Source of the DNA: Janibacter alkaliphilus
Lineage (GTDB): Bacteria; Actinomycetota; Actinomycetes; Actinomycetales; Dermatophilaceae
Direction: 5' to 3'
Length of the DNA: 64,000 nucleotides
Assembly: GCF_013408565.1 (NCBI RefSeq)
Contig: NZ_JACBZX010000001.1
Span: 2,914,001 to 2,978,000 of the forward strand
Part shown: positions 17,406 through 25,897 of the stretch, piece after piece
Layout of the letters: every line of letters begins with the position of its first letter
Numbering within the stretch: the first letter of the stretch is position 1
Notes under the pieces: generated by a model
The model's input: the letters and a program-made list of their open reading frames with translations, nothing else
Databases searched by the model: none
What the model was told of the DNA's origin: nothing
Position numbers and translations under genes: made by a program

Positions 17406-17426
17406 CCGCTCAGGCGGCATGAGCGG
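17406..17426. terminator. hairpin between converging MMPL and MFS genes
   Basis: CCGCTCA (17406-17412) and TGAGCGG (17420-17426) form a 7-bp stem with a 7-base loop in the 32-bp gap of two converging genes; there is no T-run. Confidence 0.4.
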
Positions 17427-17431
17427 ACCGC

Positions 17432-18658
17432 TCAGGCCGTCCCGGTGCGACGCGAGCGGGCGTAGCGCAGCGGCTCCCGGGGCGGCCGGCGCCCGAGGTC
17501 GCGCAGGAAGAGCGCCCGGGAGAGCATGATGAGCAGCGCCGCGACGACGAAGCAGCCGGCGGCCACCGCCCAGGTCACCGGGAAGCCGACCGCACCGCTG
17601 AGGCCTCCGAGGACCAGCGGGCCCAGCGCTCCCCCGGCGAAGGCCCCGGACTGCACCACCCCGGAGGCCCGCGCCGGGGCGTCCCGCCCTACCCGCGCCA
17701 CCGCGAAGAGCAGCAGCCCCGGCCAGGCCCAGCCGATGCTCAGCGCGAGCAGGCCGAAGGCCACCACCGACCACGGCGCGGCGACCATGAGCCCCAGGCA
17801 GCCGAGGGCTCCGGCCAGCATCTGCGCGGCGACCACCGGCAGGTTGGCACCGTGCCGGTGGTCGGCCCGCCACCCTGAGAAGACCCGCACGAGGATCGAG
17901 CCCCCGGAGCCGGCGGCCATGAGCAGACCGGTCTGGGTCGGGGTCAGGCCGACCTCGAACCCCCAGGAGGCGACGAAGGAGCCGAGGAAGTTGGCGGCGG
18001 CGCTGGCGAAGGTGATGCCGAGACCGGCGAGCAGCAGCGCCGTCCCGGGAGGACGGTCCACGCCCTCGGCGCGGCGCCCGGCGTCCCGGGTGAGCGCGGT
18101 GAGGCGCCCGCCGCGCAGCAGCGCGTCACCAGCCACCAGCAGCCCGCACCCACCGAGGATGACGAAGGTGGTGCGCCATCCCCACGCGGCGCCGACCGTG
18201 GGCACGGCCAGGCCGCCGAGCATGATCGCCAGCGGCACCGCGGACTGCTTCACCCCGAAGCCGAGCCCCCGCCGGTCCGGCGGCAGCGCCCGGGACATGA
18301 GCAGGTTGGCGTTCGCCTGGCAGGCGGCGTTGCCCAGGCCGAGCAGCACCACCGCGACGAGCAGGCTCGGCCAGCCGCGGGCCAGGCCGGCCGTCGCCAG
18401 GGCACCGGCGGCCACCAGCAGACCCGCCGTGGCGAGGGTGGTCCGCCGGCTGAGACCGCCGAAGGCGTCGGCCAGCAGCACCGTGGCCAGGGCGGCGGTG
18501 GCGAAGAACAGGCTGATCGCCACGCCGAAGGCGCCGAGGCCCAGACCGAGCTCGTCGCGCACCGCGACCGCCTGGGCGCCGAGCAGGAAGGGGGTCAGCG
18601 CCCCCATGGTCGTCAGCCCGGAGGCGGTGGCCATGAGCCTCGCGGGGTGCGCCGTCAC
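17432..18658 (-). CDS. MFS transporter
   Basis: Major facilitator superfamily permease with about 12 hydrophobic segments over 408 residues. The loop 2-3 region ADAFGGLSRRTTLA matches the MFS motif A pattern. Homology to CynX/NimT-like or nitrate/cyanate-type carriers is possible but cannot be decided by eye. GTG at 18658 overlaps the stop of the SLC13 gene (GTGA), so the two permeases are probably made from one message; a later ATG lies at about 18634. The C-terminus ends in a basic cytoplasmic tail (RRPPREPLRYARSRRTG). Confidence 0.85.
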   Translation of the reverse strand: MTAHPARLMATASGLTTMGALTPFLLGAQAVAVRDELGLGLGAFGVAISLFFATAALATVLLADAFGGLSRRTTLATAGLLVAAGALATAGLARGWPSLLVAVVLLGLGNAACQANANLLMSRALPPDRRGLGFGVKQSAVPLAIMLGGLAVPTVGAAWGWRTTFVILGGCGLLVAGDALLRGGRLTALTRDAGRRAEGVDRPPGTALLLAGLGITFASAAANFLGSFVASWGFEVGLTPTQTGLLMAAGSGGSILVRVFSGWRADHRHGANLPVVAAQMLAGALGCLGLMVAAPWSVVAFGLLALSIGWAWPGLLLFAVARVGRDAPARASGVVQSGAFAGGALGPLVLGGLSGAVGFPVTWAVAAGCFVVAALLIMLSRALFLRDLGRRPPREPLRYARSRRTGTA

Positions 18659-20307
18659 AACGCGATGCCCAGCGCCACCGGCCCGAGGATCACGGTGAAG
18701 AGGGTGATCAGCACGACCCCGACGACGTTGAGGACGGCGCCGCCGCGGGCCATCTCCTGGATGGTGACCGCTCCGGTACCGAAGACGATGGCGTTCGGCG
18801 GGGTGCCGACCGGCAGCATGAAGGCGCAGGTGGCCGCGAGCGCCGCCGGGAAGAGCAGGGTGACCGGCTCGACCCCGATGCCGACCGCGACGCCGCCGAG
18901 CACCGGGATGAAGGTGGCCGCGGTCGCGGTGTTGCTGGTGACCTCGGTGAGCAGCAGCACCAGCGCGCAGACGCACGCCAGGATGAGCACCGTCGGCAGC
19001 ACCTCGAGCCCGGAGACCTGCTCGCCGAACCACTCGTCGAGCCCGGTGCCGGCCACCGCGGCGGCCAGGCTGAGGCCGCCGCCGAAGAGCAGCAGGACGC
19101 CCCAGGGCAGCCCCTTCTCGGCGTCCTCCCAGGTCAGCGCCATCCGGTGGTCGGCGTCGGCGGGCAGCAGGAAGAGCACCAGTCCGGCAGCGATGGCGAC
19201 GACGGTGTCGTCGACCGCGTCCAGCCAGGGCGCCGTCTCGCCGAGCGTGCCGATGTTCGCCAGCAGACCGGGCACGATCCAGAAGAAGGCGGCGCCGACG
19301 AAGACCGCCAGCACCACCTTCTCGCCGCGGCTCATCGGGCCGAGGTCGGCGATCTGCCCGTCGATGAGCTCACGGCCGCCGGGGATCTCCTCGAGGCCGG
19401 AGCGGAAGAGCACCCGGGTGATGAGCAGCCAGGCGACGAGGATGAAGACGACGACCAGCGGCAGACCGAGGATCAGCCAGTCGACGAAGGCGATGTCCTG
19501 GCCGACCTCGTCGCTGAGGTAGCCGGCGACGATCGCGTTGGGCGGGCTGCCCAGCAGCGTCCCCAGCCCGCCGATCGAGGCGGACCAAGCGATCGCCAGC
19601 ATGAGCGAGACCCCGAAGACGCGGACGTCGTCGTCGGCGACGATGTCGCTGACGCTGCGGCCCTGGGCCATCTGCTCCTGCAGCTCGTCCTCGGTGGCCC
19701 GGGCCCCGTCGCCGGTCTCGGCGACCGGCTCCCGCCCGGTGGTCGCGCTCTCGACGACCAGCGCGAGGACGGAGATGCCGATCGGCAGCATCATCAGGGT
19801 GGTCGCCGTGTTCGAGACCCACATCGACAGGAAGGCGGTGGCGATCATCATGCCGAGGACGATCCGCCGCGGGTGGGTGCCGACCTGGCGCAGGGTGAGC
19901 AGCGCGATCCGGCGGTGCAGGTTCCACTTCTGCATGGCGATGGCGATGAGGAAGCCGCCGAGGAAGAGGAAGACGATCGGGTCGGCGTAGGGCACCGCCG
20001 CCTCGTCGATGCTCAGCCCGGTCAGCGGCGGGACGAGCACCAGGGGCAGCAGCGCGGTGGCGGCCAGCGGGATCGCCTCGGTCATCCACCAGACGGCCAT
20101 GAGCGTGACGATCGCGGCGACCACCCGGGCGTCCCCGCCGAGGGTGGAAGCGCCCAGCGCCAGGTAGACCACGCCCGCCAGGAGCAGGCCGCCGAGCCGC
20201 AGCGCCCAGGTGCGCCCGGCCGGACGGGTCGGCGGCGGGCCGGCGCCCTGGTCGGGTGAGGTCGCCTGATCGGCCGCCGCACGTCGGTCGGAGCTGCTGC
20301 CGGCCAT
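18655..20307 (-). CDS. SLC13/DASS family anion:Na+ symporter
   Basis: Divalent anion (dicarboxylate, possibly sulfate) sodium symporter of 550 residues. The two family signatures are present: SNTATTLMMLPIG (first half) and SNTATAATFIPV with PVGTPPNAIVFGTG (second half), the Ser-Asn-Thr motifs that bind Na+ and substrate. The start ATG at 20307 is preceded by GGGAG about 8 bases upstream. An insert of roughly 45 residues, acidic, separates the helices around VESATTGREPVAETGDG. The gene overlaps the downstream MFS gene by four bases. Confidence 0.92.
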   Translation of the reverse strand: MAGSSSDRRAAADQATSPDQGAGPPPTRPAGRTWALRLGGLLLAGVVYLALGASTLGGDARVVAAIVTLMAVWWMTEAIPLAATALLPLVLVPPLTGLSIDEAAVPYADPIVFLFLGGFLIAIAMQKWNLHRRIALLTLRQVGTHPRRIVLGMMIATAFLSMWVSNTATTLMMLPIGISVLALVVESATTGREPVAETGDGARATEDELQEQMAQGRSVSDIVADDDVRVFGVSLMLAIAWSASIGGLGTLLGSPPNAIVAGYLSDEVGQDIAFVDWLILGLPLVVVFILVAWLLITRVLFRSGLEEIPGGRELIDGQIADLGPMSRGEKVVLAVFVGAAFFWIVPGLLANIGTLGETAPWLDAVDDTVVAIAAGLVLFLLPADADHRMALTWEDAEKGLPWGVLLLFGGGLSLAAAVAGTGLDEWFGEQVSGLEVLPTVLILACVCALVLLLTEVTSNTATAATFIPVLGGVAVGIGVEPVTLLFPAALAATCAFMLPVGTPPNAIVFGTGAVTIQEMARGGAVLNVVGVVLITLFTVILGPVALGIAL

Positions 20308-20379
20308 GCCGTCTCCCTTCGCCGGGGTGCGTCACGCTACCGGCCAGGGCATCCGCGCAGGGGCCTGCGGGCGTCCCGG

Positions 20380-21825
20380 TCAGCGCTCCCGGGTGGCCCG
20401 GGTGAGCCGCTCCTCGGCCTCCGGGCCGGGTGCGATCCGCGGCACCGTGCGGACGAAGACCAGCCCGAGCAGCGCCCAGGCCCCGATGATCACCCACTCG
20501 TAGGGCCAGATCAGCGCGGCCGGCATCGCCGGGAGGAAGAGCACCGCCAGCCCGGCGGCCAGCACCGCGGCGACCACCCCGAGCGCCTGGCCGCCGGGGG
20601 CGCGGAAGGGGCGCGGCATCTCCGGCTCGCGGCGGCGCAGCACGAGGAAGCTCAGCGAGACCATGAGGAAGGCGACGACGATGGCCAGCCCGCCGGCGTC
20701 GACCAGCCAGACCAGCGTCTGCTCGCCGAAGAGCGGGGCCAGCACCGACAGGCCGCCGATGAAGAGGATGGCGTTGGTGGGGGTGCGGTAGCGCGGGTGC
20801 AGCCGGGCGAACCAGCGCGGCAGCATCCCGGAGCGGGCCATCGCGTAGACCAGCCGGGAGGCGCCGAGCAGGAAGCCGTTCCACGAGGTGAGGATGCCGG
20901 CGATGCCGCCGAGGACGAGGACCACGCCCATCGTCTCGCTCCCCCACAGCGCGCTCATCCCGTCGGCCGCGGCCAGGTCGCTGTCGGCGAGCTCGGCGGC
21001 CGGCATCGCCGAGCCGACGGTGAGCATGATCATGACGTACCAGCCGATCGCCAGCCAGACCGAGAGCAGCAGCACCTGGCCGATCCGGCGGAAGTCGAGG
21101 TCGATCTCCTCCGCCGACTGCGGGATGACGTCGAAGCCGACGAAGAGGAAGGGGGTGGCCACGAGCACAGCGATGATCCCGGCGGCACCACCGGTGAAGA
21201 GAGGCCGCATGTTCGTCGTGTCGCCGCCGACGAAGGCGCCGGTCACCAGGACCACCCCGACGACGAGCAGGAAGAGCACGGCCGCCGTCTGGAAGACCGC
21301 GGCCGGGCGCACCCCGACGTAGTTGATGACGGTCATCAGCACCGCGGCGCCGACCCCGACCGCCACCCAGGAGAGGTAGACGTCGTAGCCGGCCACGCTC
21401 CACAGCCGGCCGGCGAGCATGTCCGGGAAGAGGTAGAGCATCGTCTGCGGCAGCGCCACCGCCTCGAAGGCGACGACGCTGGTGTAGCCGAGCACGAGGG
21501 TCCACGAGGTGACGAAGGCGGGCCGCGAGCCCATCGCCCGCAGCACGTAGTTGTGCTCGCCGCCGACGTGCGGCATCGCCGCGACGAGCTCGGCGTAGGT
21601 CAGGGCCACCAGCAGCACCACGGCGCCGCCGATGACGAAGGCGAGCGCGGCCCCCAGGGTGCCGGCCTCCTCGAGGAAGCCGCCGGTGAGCACGATCCAG
21701 CCGAAGCCGATCATCGCGCCGAAGGCGACGGCGACGACGTTCAGGCGGCCCAGCACCCGGGTCATCTCGGACGTGTGGTCGTGCCGGCGTCCCTGCGTCT
21801 GCCCGGTCTGCTCGGTGCTGCTCAT
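20380..21825 (-). CDS. APC superfamily amino acid permease
   Basis: A 481-residue permease with about 12 membrane helices. The first helix has the discontinuous GAMIGFGW motif of APC carriers, and the conserved PFLFVGFDVIPQSAEE stretch in helix 6 resembles transporters of the AdeC/ethanolamine/amino-acid group. A strong Shine-Dalgarno (AGGAGGAG) lies 7 bases upstream of the ATG at 21825. It precedes the SLC13 gene with 72 bp between, so the three permeases on this strand may form one transport operon. Substrate not assignable. Confidence 0.9.
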   Translation of the reverse strand: MSSTEQTGQTQGRRHDHTSEMTRVLGRLNVVAVAFGAMIGFGWIVLTGGFLEEAGTLGAALAFVIGGAVVLLVALTYAELVAAMPHVGGEHNYVLRAMGSRPAFVTSWTLVLGYTSVVAFEAVALPQTMLYLFPDMLAGRLWSVAGYDVYLSWVAVGVGAAVLMTVINYVGVRPAAVFQTAAVLFLLVVGVVLVTGAFVGGDTTNMRPLFTGGAAGIIAVLVATPFLFVGFDVIPQSAEEIDLDFRRIGQVLLLSVWLAIGWYVMIMLTVGSAMPAAELADSDLAAADGMSALWGSETMGVVLVLGGIAGILTSWNGFLLGASRLVYAMARSGMLPRWFARLHPRYRTPTNAILFIGGLSVLAPLFGEQTLVWLVDAGGLAIVVAFLMVSLSFLVLRRREPEMPRPFRAPGGQALGVVAAVLAAGLAVLFLPAMPAALIWPYEWVIIGAWALLGLVFVRTVPRIAPGPEAEERLTRATRER

Positions 21826-21954
21826 GCCCGCTCCTCCTGCTGCCTGTCCACGGTGACCGCCGTGGCGGCTCGGTCCCGGGCGCGATCACCCTCCGGGTGG
21901 CGCGAGGCTAGTGCGTGCGGGGTGCGGGCGCGCGCCGAGCGCACCTGCCCCGAT

Positions 21955-21969
21955 CCTGCGTATCGCAGG
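21955..21969. promoter_or_regulatory. CCTGCG-TAT-CGCAGG dyad in the divergent region of the APC permease gene
   Basis: A perfect 6-bp inverted repeat with a 3-base centre in the 227-bp region between the divergent APC permease (start 21825) and the DUF4241-like gene (start 22053). It could be an operator; too short to be certain. Confidence 0.3.
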
Positions 21970-22052
21970 CGCCTGCCGGACCCCGACCACCTCGTCCGGA
22001 TCCTGGGACCACGACTGCTGCCCTGGCCCGGCGCGCGCGTCATGATGAGTCG

Positions 22053-23021
22053 ATGACGACCTCTCCGCCGCCACCTCCGGACGACCCGGGTCACGACCCC
22101 GACACGCCCGACCCCGTCACGCCCGACCCCGACACGCCTGACCCGAGCACGCCTGACGTGAGCACGCCTGACCCCGGGCGGATCTTCGCCGACGCACCAC
22201 CGGGGTCGGTGCGCGAGGCAGGCACCGTGACGGTGCGCCACGGTCGGCTGAGCGTCGCCGACCCGAACCTCCTGGAGGCGGCCGCACCGCTGACCCGGGC
22301 GGTGCCCGACGGTGAGCACCGGGTGCAGGTCCGGCTGCACGACGGGCTCGTCGCCGGAGTCCGGGTGGTCCTCGCCGACGGTGCGGTGGACCGCTGGGTC
22401 GAGGCGCTGACCTCTGCCGGACGCGGCCAGGTGGGGGTGGACGGTGGGGCGGTCCTGCTCATCGACCCGCAGACCCACGCCGACGCGACCACGCAGCAGG
22501 CCGAGGACCTGCTGGACCGGATCGCCCGCAGCCACGACGACACGCTGCCCGCCGACCTGGGCGGCCCGGTGGTCGGGGTCGTGGTGAGCTCCGGCGCAGG
22601 TGACGGTGCCTACCCGATGACCTGGGGGCTGGACGCGGACGACGGTGTCGTGGCGCTGGTGGTGGACTTCCTCGTGCTCGACGACCCGGCCCTCGCGGCA
22701 CCGGACGACGGTCGGCTGCACGGCGAGATCACCGCGACGCTCCCCTGCACCCCGGGGGCGAGCGGCCACGACGTGCTGCGCGACCACGGCGTCCTCGTGC
22801 AGGTCACCGACGAGAGCCGCTGGCTGGGCCTGAGCCGGCGCCGTCAGGTGATCGTCGGCGACCGGCACGGCCGCGTCGCCGTGGTGTCGGTCGTCGACGA
22901 CCAGGGTCGGGAGCTCACCCGCGCCGACCGCGCCGACCCGCTGGACGAGCTGCCGGTCGCCTACCAGCTCGACGGCCCGGCCCAGGAGGGCCTGCAGCTG
23001 CAGATCGTGCTGCGCCCCTGA
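22053..23021 (+). CDS. DUF4241-like protein with PDTPDP-repeat N-terminus
   Basis: A soluble protein of 322 residues from ATG at 22053. Residues about 4-45 are Pro/Asp/Thr low complexity (repeats of TPDPD/STPDP), probably disordered. The remainder contains SGAGDGAYPMTWGLD followed by a hydrophobic strand VALVVDFLVLD, the pattern I associate with DUF4241 (family function unknown). No signal peptide or membrane segment. It is divergent from the APC permease gene and 40 bp upstream of a GNAT acetyltransferase on the same strand. I do not recognise a more specific function. Confidence 0.7.
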   Translation: MTTSPPPPPDDPGHDPDTPDPVTPDPDTPDPSTPDVSTPDPGRIFADAPPGSVREAGTVTVRHGRLSVADPNLLEAAAPLTRAVPDGEHRVQVRLHDGLVAGVRVVLADGAVDRWVEALTSAGRGQVGVDGGAVLLIDPQTHADATTQQAEDLLDRIARSHDDTLPADLGGPVVGVVVSSGAGDGAYPMTWGLDADDGVVALVVDFLVLDDPALAAPDDGRLHGEITATLPCTPGASGHDVLRDHGVLVQVTDESRWLGLSRRRQVIVGDRHGRVAVVSVVDDQGRELTRADRADPLDELPVAYQLDGPAQEGLQLQIVLRP

Positions 23022-23061
23022 CCCACGCAGGTCGTGGCCGACCCGCCGTAGGCTGCCCGGC

Positions 23062-23829
23062 ATGGACCTCGTGCAGGCCGTGACCACGAAGGCCGAGCTG
23101 CTCCGGGTCACCCGGGACCACCCGGCCGTCGAGTTCGACCAGGCCGCGCAGGTCCGGGCCCTCGTCCTCGACGACGGCCCGAGCTGGGCGGCCGTGGCGG
23201 TCAAGCTCACCCGCACCCACGGCTCGACCCTCGACGTCGTCGGCAGCGACACCGCGACTGCCGCCCGGCTGGTCAGCGACCCCGCGCTCGCGCGCCTCCT
23301 GGCCGAGGTGCGGCCGGACGGGGTGACCGTCGACCGTGCCCTGGCACCGGACCTGCTGCCCCGGCTCGGGCTCGAGGAGGGCCGAGCCGCGAGATGGGAG
23401 TGGATGATCACCCGCACCCCGCCGCCGCCGACCCGCCAGGATCACCGCGTCGTCGTCCTCGACGAGGACCGCGCCGACGAGCTCACCACCTTCATCGACG
23501 CGGTGAGCCCCCGCGCGGACGCGCGCCCCTTCGCCTGGCCCGGCCAGGAGTGGGTCGGGGTGCGCGCCGACGACGGGACCCTCGCCGCCGTCGGCTGCCG
23601 GATGCCGTCGGTCGGCGACTACCCGCTGCTCGCCGGGATCGCCACCCACCCGGCAAACCGGGGCCAGGGCCTGGGCGCGGCGGTCACCGCCGAGCTCACC
23701 CGGCGCGGCCTCGCCGAGGCCGGCGTCTGCACGCTGGAGATGTACTCGACGAACGCCACCGCGCGTCGGATCTACCGCCGTCTCGGGTACGGCGAGACGC
23801 GGGAGTGGACCAGCACGGCGTTCGCCTGA
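23062..23829 (+). CDS. GNAT family N-acetyltransferase
   Basis: A 255-residue acetyl-CoA-dependent transferase. The C-terminal half holds the GNAT core: strand IATHPANRGQGLGAAV (motif A with R/Q-x-x-G-x-G/A), followed by TAELTRRGLAEAG, and the motif B part NATARRIYRRLGYGE. The N-terminal 110 residues form a second, degenerate GNAT-like half, as in FR47-type or double-GNAT proteins. ATG at 23062. It probably shares a transcript with the DUF4241-like gene and converges on aspS. Substrate unknown. Confidence 0.9.
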   Translation: MDLVQAVTTKAELLRVTRDHPAVEFDQAAQVRALVLDDGPSWAAVAVKLTRTHGSTLDVVGSDTATAARLVSDPALARLLAEVRPDGVTVDRALAPDLLPRLGLEEGRAARWEWMITRTPPPPTRQDHRVVVLDEDRADELTTFIDAVSPRADARPFAWPGQEWVGVRADDGTLAAVGCRMPSVGDYPLLAGIATHPANRGQGLGAAVTAELTRRGLAEAGVCTLEMYSTNATARRIYRRLGYGETREWTSTAFA

Positions 23830-23858
23830 GCAGCGGCTCGAGGAGGTGGCGCCGCGGC

Positions 23859-23879
23859 GAGCGGACGTCCGCCCCGCTC
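23859..23879. terminator. GC-rich inverted repeat between the converging GNAT and aspS genes
   Basis: GAGCGG...CCGCTC enclosing the 12-bp palindrome GCGGACGTCCGC (23861-23872), in the 48-bp gap of two converging genes. No T-run; a bidirectional transcription stop is plausible. Confidence 0.35.
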
Positions 23880-25719
23880 AGCCCTGCCCGTCGCCCGCCG
23901 CGCCGGTGGCCCCGGAGCCACCCTGCTCGCCGTCCTCGCCCTTCGCCGCCGGCCGGGCGTCGATGCCGGCCTCCGTGCGCTGCTGCGGGGTGATCGGCGC
24001 CGGCGCGTCGGTGAGCGGGTCGTAGCCGCCGCCGGACTTGGGGAAGGCGATGACGTCGCGGATCGAGTCGGCGCCCAGCAGCAGCATGACGATCCGGTCC
24101 CAGCCGAAGGCGATGCCGCCGTGCGGCGGCGCACCGTACTTGAAGGCCTCGAGGAGGAAGCCGAACTTCTCCTGCGCCTCCTCGGGGGTCAGGCCCATCA
24201 CCTGGAAGACCCGCTCCTGGACGTCCCGGCGGTGGATACGGATCGACCCGCCGCCGATCTCGTTGCCGTTGCAGACGAGGTCGTAGGCGTAGGCGAGCGC
24301 CTCGCCGGGCTCGCTGTCGAAGGTGTCGAGGTACTCCGGCTTGGGGCTGGTGAAGGCGTGGTGCACCGCGGTCCAGGCCCCGTCACCGACGGCCACGTCC
24401 CCGGCGGCCTCGGCGTCGCCGGCCGGCTCGAAGAGCGGGGCGTCGACCACCCACAGGAACGACCAGGTGGACTCGTCGATGAGCTCGCAACGGCGGCCGA
24501 TCTCCAGCCGGGCCGCGCCGAGCAGCGCCCGGCTGCTCTTCGGGGCGCCGGCCCCGAAGAAGATGCAGTCGCCCGGGGCGGCACCGACGTGGGCCGCCAG
24601 GCCCGCCTTCTCCTCCTCGGAGATGTTCTTGGCCACCGGGCCGCCGAGCTCGCCGTCCTCGCCGACGGTGACGTAGGCCAGCCCCTTCGCCCCGCGCTGC
24701 TTGGCCCACTCCTGCCAGGCGTCGAAGGTGCGGCGCGGCTGGCTCGCCCCGCCGGGCATGACGACCGCGCCGACGTACTCGGCCTGGAAGACCCGGAAGG
24801 GGGTGCCGGCGAAGTAGTCGGTGCAGTCGGTCAGCTCGACGCCGAAGCGCAGGTCCGGCTTGTCCGTGCCGAAGCGCTCCATCGCCTCGGCGTAGGTCAT
24901 CCGGGGGAAGGGGGTCGGCAGCTCGGCGCCGATGGTGGACCACACCGCCCGCGCCACCGCCTCGCCGAGCTCGATGACGTCGTCCTGCTCGACGAAGGAC
25001 ATCTCGATGTCGAGCTGGGTGAACTCCGGCTGCCGGTCGGCGCGGAAGTCCTCGTCCCGGTAGCAGCGGGCGATCTGGTAGTAGCGCTCCATCCCGGCGA
25101 CCATGAGCAGCTGCTTGAAGAGCTGCGGGCTCTGCGGCAGGGCGTACCACTCGCCCGGGGCGAGCCGGGCCGGGACGAGGAAGTCGCGGGCGCCCTCGGG
25201 GGTGGAGCGGGTCAGCGTCGGGGTCTCGATCTCGACGAAGTCGCGCTCGGCGAGCACGCCGCGCGCCGCGGCGTTGACCTTGCTGCGCAGCCGCAGGCCG
25301 GCGCCGGCGCTGGTCGCGCCGGGGCGCCGCAGGTCGAGGTAGCGGTGCCGCAGCCGGGCCTCCTCGCCGACCGAGACCCGCTCGTCGATCTGGAAGGGCA
25401 GCGGGTCGCTGGGGCTGAGCACCTCGATCTCGCTGGCGACGACGTCGATCTCGCCGGTCGGCAGGGCCGGGTTGACGTCCTTCTCCTCGCGGGCGGTGAC
25501 GGTGCCGGTGACCCGCACGACGTACTCGTTGCGCAGGTCGTGGGCGGCGCCGGTGAGCACCTCGTCGCGGGCCACCACCTGGGCGTGGCCGCTGGCGTCC
25601 CGGACGTCGAGGAAGGCCACCCCACCGTGATCCCGGCGCCGGGCCACCCATCCGGTGAGGGTGACGGTCTGTCCGGTGTGCTCGGCCCGCAGGGTGCCGG
25701 CCTCGTGGGTGCGCAGCAT
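23878..25719 (-). CDS. aspS: aspartate-tRNA ligase
   Basis: Class II aminoacyl-tRNA synthetase of 613 residues. Order: N-terminal OB-fold anticodon-binding domain ([19 protein letters not shown]), class II core with motif 2 ([19 protein letters not shown]), bacterial GAD insertion (around 290-420), and motif 3 ([18 protein letters not shown]). ATG at 25719. The tail beyond about 590 is Gly/Glu-rich. Whether it is discriminating or also makes Asp-tRNA-Asn cannot be read from sequence alone. Divergent from the lipoprotein gene at 25898. Confidence 0.98.
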   Translation of the reverse strand: MLRTHEAGTLRAEHTGQTVTLTGWVARRRDHGGVAFLDVRDASGHAQVVARDEVLTGAAHDLRNEYVVRVTGTVTAREEKDVNPALPTGEIDVVASEIEVLSPSDPLPFQIDERVSVGEEARLRHRYLDLRRPGATSAGAGLRLRSKVNAAARGVLAERDFVEIETPTLTRSTPEGARDFLVPARLAPGEWYALPQSPQLFKQLLMVAGMERYYQIARCYRDEDFRADRQPEFTQLDIEMSFVEQDDVIELGEAVARAVWSTIGAELPTPFPRMTYAEAMERFGTDKPDLRFGVELTDCTDYFAGTPFRVFQAEYVGAVVMPGGASQPRRTFDAWQEWAKQRGAKGLAYVTVGEDGELGGPVAKNISEEEKAGLAAHVGAAPGDCIFFGAGAPKSSRALLGAARLEIGRRCELIDESTWSFLWVVDAPLFEPAGDAEAAGDVAVGDGAWTAVHHAFTSPKPEYLDTFDSEPGEALAYAYDLVCNGNEIGGGSIRIHRRDVQERVFQVMGLTPEEAQEKFGFLLEAFKYGAPPHGGIAFGWDRIVMLLLGADSIRDVIAFPKSGGGYDPLTDAPAPITPQQRTEAGIDARPAAKGEDGEQGGSGATGAAGDGQG

Positions 25720-25897
25720 GACGTCCTGTTCGCTCGTGTCGTGGCTGGTGCCAGGTCTGCCCGGCGGGTGCGCCGGGCCGGGCCCATCCTACGAAGCGGG
25801 AACCGCCGGGGGCGAACGCGATCAGCCGGGCGAACCTGTGCCTCGCCTGGGCGTGGCGTCGTCGCGGCAGGTCAGCACGCTCCTACGCTGGCTCGTG

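Noticed and set aside
12782..17422. 1546-codon open frame on the plus strand
   Set aside because: It runs antisense through the HNH gene and rarA, and in a wrong frame through the MMPL gene. High GC leaves long open frames; composition is Arg/Pro/Gly junk.
15126..17873. 915-codon minus-strand frame opposite the MMPL gene
   Set aside because: Composition is His/Asp/Gln/Gly-rich, typical of the antisense of a high-GC gene; no family motif.
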